DNA of 64,000 nt. It comes from Xanthostigma xanthostigma. Its lineage: Eukaryota; Arthropoda; Insecta; Raphidioptera; Raphidiidae. Under the pieces are notes generated by a model. The model searched no databases. It was given only the letters and a program-made list of their open reading frames with translations, and had not been told where the DNA came from. Of this stretch, positions 26,601 through 38,600 are shown piece by piece (within the stretch, counting starts at the first letter, position 1; the number at the start of each line of letters is the position of its first letter). The stretch is from contig OY754476.1 of NCBI GenBank assembly GCA_963575645.1, forward strand, positions 9,936,001 through 10,000,000, in the 5' to 3' direction. A program made the position numbers and the translations under genes.

Positions 26601-29600
26601 TGACTGGTTCACTTTTATGTATTTTACCCACGACGGAACGTTTAGCCTGAGATATCGTTTGTTTGTTGTAAGTGTGTTTGTGAATTCGATCATTTTTTGT
26701 TTGTTCAGCCTTAATTTCTCGAAGGGCTTAACTGATTTGAATTATTCCGACTTCGTTGTGTTCAAGAAGATGTCAAGGTTGTTCCGTGCAATTTTTATTT
26801 AAATCGGTACAGTAGTCAGTCGCATGATTGTATCAAGCATAGATTAACGTTTTACGAAAAATATCCTATGCGTTAGTATATCTTTATATATAAAATTTCA
26901 GTGTGCGTGTGTTCGTAATTCTTCTCCAAAACGGCTTGATCGATTATGATGATTTTTTTGTACTTATAGGGTCACCTGGATGGTTCTTAGCTATAGTTGA
27001 ACCCGATAAGTGGCGCTGTTGTTGATCCAAAATTTTTTTTTCATAACTTATTAAATAGCGCCGGGTTCGATAGTTGGTTATAAAATTTTAATCAAGTGTC
27101 TACATGTCGTAACGCGACTAAATTTAAATCCCTGACTTGTTCAGGTTTTTCTAGCTAGGATAAAAAAAATTTCTGATTATTTTTTTATAACATACGGCAT
27201 TCTAAAGTAAAGGCAATAGGTGCTGGGGCAAAAGTAATCGTCGTTATAAAACCTGTCAACGATTTAAACAAAAATTAATTAAAAACAATTCCAAACAAGG
27301 ATCGATCGAATAATTTATCGATTGTATATGTAAGTAATTGTTGAAAATTTTTTTAATGTATGACTGATATATATATAAATTTAAATATCGAACAAGTTAC
27401 AAAATTCCTTGCAAATTCCAACTATCTCAAATTATTTAGTATAACCTATCTACAAAAAATAAAATAAACCGCCAATCTATATGAATGTAATAGGTCTTTG
27501 AATTGCACTATTAAAATCACGCAACACGTTTGCGTTTTGTTATATTTAATAAGACCATTATTTCTACATAAAAAAGTAATATGGAAACATTTGGACACAT
27601 AATTTGAATTTTGCGTAAGTTGTACCCTCGCAAACACAATGTCATTTGGTGGTGGACAGTGGTCAGTGGTCAACGCACAAATAATAAAACATTTTATATG
27701 GACATTACGTACCTAAGTATAATGCACATTATTTCTGCATTATGGTAAAACAACAGACGGTACACAATAGCCATTTTTTTACAATGCAAGTCTATTTTAG
27801 ATCAACATAATTGAGTAAAATTCTACCACAGATTTTTTAATTAAATAATTTGGCATACAATTTACTGTAAGTAGTTATATAATATAGCGATCGTCACTCA
27901 TGATCATAATAATTTACAAATGACCCCTTTTTTATACTCACAGCGCTTCTGAAACAACGGGTCACGATACAACATACATACCGCACGTTGAAAACAATAG
28001 TGACACTATACAAAAAAGTTAACTTTTCACCTTTTGTAAGATTCATGTTTTACTGCAAAAGTGTCACTATACGAAAATTTCCGTTTGCTCATAAATCCAC
28101 TTATTTCCGCTAGATTGAGCTAGTGTCACTTTATATTTTGGAAGAATTGCCCATGGTCGTGTATGATATAACGAAACTATTTTAATTGTGTCAAAGCAGT
28201 TGTTTGGTACGTACGTCGCTGTACGTGAAAAAGTGACACATTTTGTTAAATGACAGTTTACTGATTACAGTTGCTACAAAAATCAATGCAAGTAAGTAAA
28301 TACATAAAATGACACATTTTGTTTAGTGACACTTTTTGCAGTTGAAGTCTCCAATTTACTGGTTATAAGTTATAACAACAATGACACTAAACAAAAAATT
28401 ATTGTTGAAAGGTCTTTTTTTTAATAACTTTATTTTTAACATTGTGGTCAACAAATAAATTAAAACAATAATAAATTGTCTCATTATTAACAAAAGAATC
28501 TCTATAAGCAATATTTAAATAGTAACTTTTTTAGGACAAAACAATATTATTAAAACTAAAAAGTGCTCTACTGTAAAATGTCACTTTTGTTTTCAACGTG
28601 CGATACAATTATATGGTTTTTTCAAATTTCAAAATCATTTACTTTTTGTGCAAGATATGTTTCAAACTCTACAATTATATTATGAAAGAAATTTTGACAA
28701 AAACAAGTTCTGAGGTTCTTAAGAACCGGTACCCTAACTAGTCTTTTATGCGCCCGGGGCGAGCTTCTATAACTGCGCCCCTGAAAAATATTCTAATCCT
28801 AAAACTTGGTCCTGGTCGGGTCATTTCTGCGTCCTGTGCTTGGGCACCGCTGGTATTGTTAAGAACCCCCTTTCAAATCACATTTTACAAGATCGAATAC
28901 AAGGATATTTGTTGGGCCGTCAAACTTTGCCAAATTTTCGCGAAAATATTTGCTTAGATTCTGACTACCAGAATATATGCACTATATGCAGATTAACCAC
29001 ATGTTAAATTTCAGCTTGATATTTTTAAATGCTCCAATCATTGTAAAATCATTATTTTCTAGCCAAGCGTAAATCAATCATAGTAAAATATAATCAAATA
29101 TATTATGTTCCATCTTATCAATGCCTAATTTTGGAAATGTCAAATGGAAAAATTTAGGTGACTAAGTGTTAAATTAAACGCGTATTGATTTTTTTAATTA
29201 AAGCAAATTAAATTGTTGAAATGTATAATGATTTGTATAGTCGTTGTGTTAAAACCATTAACTTGTAACAACGCTATAGCAACAGTTACAAATGAATGCA
29301 ATGTAATTTATTCCGGTTGTCACTTCGATGTACAACAAATGTTTTAACGGTGGACATAGACTATAAAGATTTATCAAGTGAACTTTGCATTCAACTACAG
29401 CAGAGATTTCCAACCTTTTTCACTTCAGGATATACTTATTGATGAACGATGATTAAAGGGGGCAGGAAAATGCCACGTGCTGCGCAAGTGTGTAGAGCGC
29501 GCATGACGCTTTGATAGAGAGAGTAGTCCTCTCAACTGTCGCTTGAAGTCGAAGAGGGGGAAGCGTTTCACTTTTCGTCTGATCTAGGCCAATTTACCAA

Positions 29601-32600
29601 CCTAGCATGTCTAAAAAAGTTTCATTTCAAAAATACTCCGAAAAATTCCCCGCTCACTTTCCTTCAAAAGTATTAAGCCTAAAATTTAGTACAGTTAATT
29701 ATAATATGTATGGAGTCGGTGTATGAATTATATTCAGGTATGACTGGCCTCTTTTTTACTGCAATAAAAAGCAACGTAGGTAGCTTTTTCCTGTTAGGTA
29801 CCTTTTCACTTTGTACGTGTCTCACCCCATTGTAGACCAATATTGCAATCCTTTACATCTACTGAAGAATTTTAGCAGTTTTAATGGCATAAAAATATAG
29901 TTTAAAAAAAAACACGCTTTATATCGAACTAAAAAGTAAAAAATATTTTTTTTAAAATAAGGTTAAAACAATAATGAATAAAAAATACTAGAATTATTGT
30001 GAAAAAAGCGTGGGGCGCTTTGTTCCACATTTTCGTACATCGAGCGCCCCACGCTTTTTTCACAATAATACTAGTATTTTTTATTCAATGTTGTTTTAAG
30101 CTTATTTTAAAAAAAATATTTTTTACTTTTTAGTTCGATATAAAGCGTGTTTTTTAGTTTTTTTTAAACTATATTTATTTTTCACTTTTTAGTTTAATAT
30201 AAAGCGTGTTTTTTAGTTTTTTTAAACTATATTTATTTTCCACTTTTTAGTTCGATTTATTGTCAAAAATTTGCCGAAAAATACAATTTTTTTATTTCGG
30301 TGTGGACGGGATTTGAACCCACGACCGGTGAATCCGAGAGTTGACGTCAGCGAAGACTAGCGCCTTAGACCGCTCGATCAACGATTGCTCTTACAGTAGT
30401 GGCATAACATGCTAACAATAATAAACCACTTGCTGTAGTCCAAACGAGATTACAAACATACATACAAACTTACAAGTGAAACTAATATAAAGCGTGTAAA
30501 AATATGCTCACCTTTCGTGAGTTTCACTCCATAATCGATAAAGATCGATAACGCTGTCCTTGAGATGTGCACTGGTAGCAGCTTGTGCCGCTGTCTGAAG
30601 ACCTGGAGGTGTGCCACCGTTGGAAATGACGTCGCTGTTTCCGTTGACGGTTAATGCATTGGAACAATCTGTCAAAAACCTGTGCACTGCAACGTTTATG
30701 TGTAACAAGATACGTTTCCGATCTTGTAAAGTTGATAATTCAGCCTGAAACAATAGCAAAAAAAAAAAACAATTCAAACAGTATTCATGGTTATTTAGAG
30801 GACTATTGATTATCTCATATAATAATTTCTATTATAGCTGCAAAATCACTTTTTTTGGTGATTTTTAAGCAGTGGGCGTAACACTAGAAGCATGTAATTT
30901 TTTAAAATTTTGTTATCGAACTTTAGAAAAAAATAGTGAAGTGGATTTGATTTATGACAATTTTTAACATTGGATCCGAAAATCGAAATCAAAAATTTTT
31001 ACGCACAATAAAAAATTCATAGCACTAGAAAACATATTCTGATATGTAATACAATTATTAGATACGAAAATAAAATTTTAGAAAAATTTTGTTGAAGAAG
31101 ATAAAAATTTTAAATTATATGTACGAGTATTTTAATATAAAATATTTCAGAGTTTAGAAAGAATAAAATTTCATATATTATGTACTACAAACGTATACAA
31201 AAAAATGGGCAACTATCAATCTCGCTTAGTTTTTAATAAATTAATATCGGGAGCGCGCAACAAACCAGTATATTTTCATCTATTATGAACTCAAAAAAAT
31301 ATTATAAACGTTAAATTCATTTAATCGTGTAGGTAATTAAACTTAACAATGAAAATTCCTAACTAAACAAAAAAAATCTATCTCATATTTTTATTTGAAA
31401 ATATAATGTAGTATAATACCCCGTTTGTTTTCTTCTTTTACGTTGTCAAGTATTAGTTTTTTTAACTTTTATTTTGTTTCTAACATAATGTCAACGCGAG
31501 CGAAGTGGAATCAAAAATGTTATCCTGTGAGTTGCATCTACATGTACCAAATTTCATTGAGATCGGATTAGGAGTTCGAGAGTTATGGCGGAACAGGTAG
31601 ACAAAAAACGAGCAATGACTTCGTATCATACAAAATGCAAAAATTTTTTTTATAAAAATAACTTAGAGGAGAACACCGTCAACAGTTTTATTTTAATATT
31701 GATAATAATAATTATTATTATCAATATTAAAATAAAACTTTACTTTACCATATTAATTATAATTAATATGGTAAAGTAAATTTTTTCTTCTTAATTAAGG
31801 GTGGGGGTGCAAGGGTAAATAAAACTCATGTGGGGTGCCCCGATAGAAAACATATCAAGAAACACTGGTCTAAAGGTACATTCGGCGTAAACGCAGCCTA
31901 AGAAACCGAAAAGTGGCCACTGAACACTAGTTCCTGCAGTTTCATGCAATGTTTGTACGCACTAAAACCAAGAAGAAGAAGACGAAGTAATAAGAGCTCA
32001 CTTCTAGTCGGCGGAAGGCCAAGTAGTTCAGAAGTTCCCTAAGGAATAGACTAGAAGCTGGGGTTATATACACCCTGCACAGCCAGACATAGCTGTTCAC
32101 TAGACTACATGTATGCTGACCACTGTTGGCCGGTGGGCATTTGGTCATAAACATGAGTTATTTATGGTCAAGAAGTCATCAATGTCAAACTGAAATGGCA
32201 TATATTCCCGACTCCTGTGAACATATTATATATATGTGGAAAATTTACGGTTACTGGAAAAAATACTGCAATACTGTAAACCCAGCAACTATAAGGTATT
32301 TCTATAAGATGCGACAAGACCAAGGAAGCTAATTTTGGGCAGATAGACGCTCCAACCAAATTATGGGTTTATTCTATAATTTAACATCATATCTATAACT
32401 GTAAACTTATATTATAGAAAACTTCGAAGTTATAGAATAACGTCGGAAAGCATTATTTTGAGTCGTTTATATATAGTGGAGCGTTTTCTATTATGCCGGC
32501 ACTTCACATGGCTATTTGTATTTGTGTATTTGGCATATTTGGCAAACAATTACCAAGTGTGGACAGTCTATTTGACAAAGTGTTACCGTGCGCTTGTCGG

Positions 32601-35600
32601 TTTTTCGAGGCACAACAAAGGAGTCAAATAGGCAAATACGCAAATAAACCGTCCACATAATGGCCATATTCAGAAGCGCACGCGCCCTGAACCTGTACGG
32701 ACGTGCAGTATTTTTGTGTCTGTGCTGTGAGCGAGAACTGGAACAATTACAATTGAAAATGAATTGGGACAAAGAAACAGTGCTAAAATTCCTGGAATTT
32801 TTAACCTTGCGTTCTGCTGCCAAATGTTTGTGTGTTTGCTATTTGACTGCCATGTGTGGATGGTCGTATTTGCATGTTTGTCTTGAACGTCATATATTTT
32901 GCCAAATACAACAAACACCCAATAGCGAACACAAATAGCCATGTGGAGTGCCACCTTTACACGTGTTGCCAATAAGGAACAGTAAAATGATTGAACGAAA
33001 AATATTTTTGGATAACATATTTGAATGATATTTTGATACAATCTGTATACATATTACCGAAGCTATTATTGTCATTCGTAGTATCAAGTTTTCTTGATAA
33101 TTCCAACCGAACTATGAAAAAGTGAATATCTATTTAAGGAAAGTGAACGTGACAAGTTGTTGTACTTCTCCTTAACGGTTGCAAAGTAAAAATTATAACA
33201 ACATACTTTTCTCTATACCGACAATATTTTTTTAATAAAAAATGGCGTCTTTATTTTATTTATGATCTCTTAAACAAAACATTTTTCTTGACGATCATAC
33301 AAAAAGTGATAGCAATAAACAAGACAGTTTTATAAAATACACGAACAATTGAAAATTAATGCTATCCTATATTATTATTCTGTTCGAATTCTCAAAAACA
33401 ACTTCAATTAAAATAATTATCTTGTGCGCGCGTGCAAGTAAATCAAAAAATAATGGCGGCTATAAGAAAATGTCTACGATAGAGACTTAATTACATCTCG
33501 AAAAACTGACAACTGAATATTTGAAAAAATAGACAAAGTATAAATTTTAAATATGTAAAAAATGAAGACCAAATTCATATTGCAGGGTAGATCTGTTAAT
33601 TATTTTTGTGCAATCGCGTACCCTTTAGTAACAAATGTAATAGTAGAATATATCTCGTTTATGGAGTTCCCGCCTAATTTATTTTCAACTAGCGGCCCGG
33701 TCGTCGTTTCTTAAGCACATTGCGCGCATTGAGGAGTGTGAGATTTGGCATAGTTAAATTTCATATAGAGAAGAACTGGAGAACGATAAAATTTATGTAC
33801 CTATGTGTCACAAATACATTAAATTACATAAAATATAACTTATGTTCCTACACTGTAAAAAATATTATACACTGTAAAATATTAGCGGAGTGAATTACGG
33901 TCGAATTTCGACCTCAGACGGGGCCGCTAGTATATATAATTTGAGTCCAGTACGATAACTCGATGTGCCCAAATTTTGACTTTTTTTTAAGTCATAGAAA
34001 ACGCTAAATTTTTATGTTCCAAAAAGAGCTTTGCGGATTATTCACAAATTTCCTTAAAAATACGTAAAAACTTTCGTCTTTCTCTGTCATTTTTTGAATC
34101 TAACCAATCAGGAATCACATATATATACGTCATAGCAACTGGGGTAGAATTACTGTATTACTATCTCACTTTGTATACACCACCCCGTAATTGATTTTAA
34201 AAAATTCCCCCAAACGCCTTCCCCTTTTCACTGCACAAAAAAACGCCATCGCACCGACACGACCTCGTAATTGTTTTTTTAAAAAACTCCCCACCAAAAG
34301 CCTTCATCTTTTCACTGCGCAAAAGAAAAATAATTTTTAAAAATCTATTTTCCGCGTATAAAACGGTTAATAATACTGTTATATGTTATTTAAAATAATG
34401 ATTGTGTATTTCCAATGGATATTTTGCACATCGAGTTATGTACTTCTAACCATATAATTTTATAAATAAAATTGTCGACCAATTTTTCTCAGACCAATAT
34501 ATTGACAAAAAATAATAAAATTACAAATCAATATAAATTGGTCTGAGAAAAATTGGTTATTTGAAGAGTTCTATTCAGACCTTAATCAAAGATTTGCATA
34601 TACCTAATTTTATATTTGAAAAAAAAAATACATGCGCAAAAAAATTTCAAAAATTACGAAGTATAGAACTTCACCTGTATAAAAAAAATACTACATATAC
34701 GCCCATTTTAAAACCAATTTCGATTTAAGACATTCGCAACATCTCTGATGAGCCACCTGTATAGTTGACAACAGTGGGACATTAGTATGCCAGTGAGTTA
34801 CAGCAGACAGACACGCGCATTCCAATCTAATTCAATTTGCAATCAACAGCCAATCAATTGAATCGAATTCTGTATACAGAGTGGTTTTGGGCATGGTTAA
34901 GCATTAGATATGAACCTTCAAGCTTAGACAATAGTGCATGTGTACAGGCTATGTACGTTTTTTTTCGTATGCACAGTCCAGCCGCTATATCTTGACGAAA
35001 AGTAAAGGTATAAGCATTCGTTGAACCACGAAAAGCGTGTAATTCCAAAGCATGTCACTTCAGTAGGAAATTGAATATTTTTTATATAAGCATACCGTAT
35101 TTCCCTACATGTTTGATACTTGCAATGTGCAAGCATCCAATGATCCTAGTTTTAAATAAATATAGTTTAAAAAAAACTAAAAAACACGCTTTATATCGAA
35201 TTAAAAAGTAAAAAATATTTTTTTTAAAATAAGCTTAAAACAATAATGAATAAAAAATACTAGTATTATTGTGAAAAAAGCGTGGGGCGCTTTTTTCCAG
35301 ATTTTCGTACATCGAGCGCCCCACGCTTTATTCACAATAATACTAGTATTTTTTATTCATTATTGTTTTAAGCTTATTTTTAAAAAAATATTTTTTACTT
35401 TTTAGTTCGATATAAAGCGTGTTTTTAGTTTTTTTGAAAGTATATTTATTTTTCACTTTTTAGTTTGATATAAAGCGTGTTTTATAGTTTTTTTTAAACT
35501 ATATTTATTTTCCACTTTTTAGTTCGATTTGTCAAAAATTTACCGAAAAAAAAAACAATTTCTTTTTCGGCGTGGACGGGATTAGAACCCACGACCCGTG

Positions 35601-38600
35601 ATTCCGAGAGTTGACGTCAGCGAAGACCCGTGCTTTAGACCGCACGGCTACCCACTGTAGTGACAGTGCTGGCATATTATACTACACTAATAAGGTTACA
35701 AGCAAACATACATACTTACAAGTGAAGTTAATATAAAGCGTGTAAAAACACATATTTTATATTATTTTGACGTTAACTAGCGGTCGAAAATCTACCGTAA
35801 TTCATTAAATCTTTTTTCTCTATTTTTTATAGGTACTTCTATTTTTTTGTAGTCAAAACTTGGTATTAGCTTCAGGGAGATTTCAATGTTTTTATTAGGT
35901 TGTATTAAAAAAAGAGGATCAGCTAATACAAGTTTAAAGCAAAAAATTATATATTTAGGGTTTACTAGGTATAACTAAATTTATTGATTGAATGCCTATA
36001 TATACAGCGACTAAACTGTCATAACGCAAGTACCCAAAAAATGTATACAGTATGATTATAAAACCTTTCCTTTATTCATTAAGAAACCAAACATTCCGCA
36101 TCAAAAGATGAATGTTGGTTTTCAGTTAATAAATTGTTACCTCTATATTGCTATTAAAGTGAGTTGTAATTGTAATTTTTTTAATTTTTTGGCGAGACCT
36201 CAGCATACCTGAAGCGGCTATATTATGTACTCGTTTTGTCGATCTGCGTTGTTACACTATTTTGTATCTCGCATACAGGTTAAACGGGTAAAGTAATTTT
36301 GACAAGTCTGTGAACACGATACAGGCCAAAGGGATGAGCGGATTGAAACCAAATTTTGGGAGGATGTTTGGTATACAAATATGAAGAGCCCTATTGTTTT
36401 TAGGGAAAATCGGCGAATAGATATATGCTATAACGGTGTTTTTTACATAATAATGGTATACTTTTCATAACGGATTATTATTCTATTTATTGTTTAAAGA
36501 AAGTTTCGTAGAAAAACTTTTTTTCTAAACTTTATAGTTTCGGAAATATTTTGAAAATAAAAAAAAAATCAGCCGCTCTTTTGTTTTATGAATGTCAGAA
36601 ATAAACTAGTTCGACATGCTTTGATTAATTTTTACATGACGTGGAACATATTATGTAGGTAACCATGGCAACGAATAGCAAATATCATATTGAATACTAC
36701 CCATTACCAGCGTTACCTCACGCGATATCAGTAATTTTATTTTATTTATTATAATCAAATGTCAACATTTTTGAAGTTGGAATGGTCTCGTCGCCCAATT
36801 GGCTGTAATTTTTTTGTACTTTCCAGTTAAATTTAAATTAAATTAATGGTACATAAATATCCAGATTTCCACAAAAATATAATTTATTGTAGTATAGGTA
36901 CTGTTCTGCAAATAAAAAATTAATAATTACGCGTTTGACATGACTTATTAAAACAATAGTTATTCGGTAATCCGAAAAAAAATTGAACAGGGCTTGAATT
37001 AGCGGGACTGTTAAAACTCGCTGGCCTTCGTTTTTAACATATCTCAACTCGTCGTAATAATCCCAGTTACGCAAGTAGATTTTATATTTACTAATTTATT
37101 AAAGAAATTTTCAGTACTTATATACCTCTAACATTTCATTCTTTTTTAATGTTGACTGTTTAACTGGTATAACACAGATAAAGGATCGAAATGATGGTAT
37201 TTTAAAAAAATATGGATTAAAGTGCATATTTTTATATAATATATTCTGTGTACATGGTGCGTACGTGTGTGTTGGTGTGTATGTAGGTATATTATGTATA
37301 CAATATATATATACGAAGCAAATTTTCACGATTCTAAGCACGTATTTTCAGCCCCCATCTGCAGTGGGTTATACCAACGTTCTACAAATGCACGAATGCC
37401 ACATTGAACCTGCCTAAGAGAAAGAGGACAGGCTGAACATACCTTGGACAAACGCAAAATGGATCTAGCTAATCTTAAATTCAACGAGGAAAAATCCAAA
37501 AGTACCCAACAAGCTAATCAGTACGATGTTAGATTTAATATCATATCCATATTAGCACACTAAAGGCCGCTGCACACGAGGCTAGAAACACAGCGTGGAG
37601 TTCTGCTGGCCGGTAGTTTGGGAACAGCGTTGCCAGACGTCCCGATTTTGGCGGGACGTCCCGATTTTTAAATCAAAATTAAATGTCCCGCGCGGGACAG
37701 GCTCAGTCCCGCTTTTCGGGGATAACTCGGGGATAACTTTAAAAGAAGTTAAATCTTCACAGAAATATCATGAATAAGTAATTCTTATAAATAATTATTC
37801 TCTTATTGTAAGTTGCAATTTGTAACACTTACTCCACAGACTATTGTTTGAAACGCCATATTTTTCTAATGAATAAAACTTTTTTGATTTTGATTTCTGT
37901 TTTTTTTTTTTTTTTTATTTTGAAGACGAATAAGACTCAACTATTTAACGATAGGGTAAAATATTATATTTTTAATAAAATACATTTTCTATGGCTATTT
38001 TTGCTATCTATTGTCACGTAAACATAATTTTAATTCAAATAAAAAGATAAATAGGTATTTAAAAACTTCTGATTATATACGTTTTTTTTACTATGTCCCA
38101 CTTTAGACGAAAGAATCCCGCTGTTTTCACCCAAAGAGTTCCAAAATCCCGACTTGGTAAAAAAAAAAAAACTGGCAACGCTGTTTGGGAACGAAGTTGG
38201 AAATGGCGGGCTCGCCTCCTAGGTCACAAGATAGGTTTTAAAACTAGGACAGTGGCTATTTTACTTGCTAGGTCCGCTGCTAGGTAGAACCAATCGGGAT
38301 GCAGTATCTTGTCACGTAGGCGACTTGAACAAACGCCCACAAACCAACATGGCGTCATTCTGCTTGATAACTGACACGTTTTGCTATGTGTTTGTATTTG
38401 TACTGTCACTGCGCGCGCACCAGATGTATTCACAAAACTAGCTTGAAAAGATGTCGCGTGTGAAGCGAGCACATAACAATTAAGTCTAAAACAATAGGTA
38501 ATATTTTTTTCATAATTCCATAATTATACTTGTTTTGAACTTCTGTGTTCACGCAGTCGGGTTTTGGTGCGAAACATCTAATGGCGCGTTTGGTTGGGAG

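Larger units (their letters stand above)
24025..30511 (-). other. klar: Intron 10 of the KASH gene (6.5 kb)
   Basis: Donor AAAG|GTGAGC, acceptor TTTTTCAG. It holds a Helitron at 25162-25499, a Helitron-like start at 26881, the TIR element 27982-28602 and the hairpin/tRNA-like element at its donor end. 25500-26880, 27110-27980 and 28603-29890 show no element I can define; near 29401 a hAT-like end (CAGAGATTTCCAACC) may be a fragment. Confidence 0.8.

Noticed and set aside
30303-30390. Possible functional tRNA-Leu or tRNA-Ser gene
   Set aside because: Boxes A and B are present but the acceptor halves do not pair, and the piece recurs at 35.6 kb within a repeat.
29401-31865. A single hAT element, from CAGAGATTTCCAACC to an AACACTGGTCTA end
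   Set aside because: Exon 10 of the host gene lies between the two, so they must be separate fragments.
32512-33087. Group of ORFs on both strands
   Set aside because: They are produced by the inverted arms of the MITE 32494-32956 and its flank.
37378-37560. Locally less AT-rich stretch that might be an extra exon
   Set aside because: No open frame with matching splice sites and phase between exons 9 and 10 was found.
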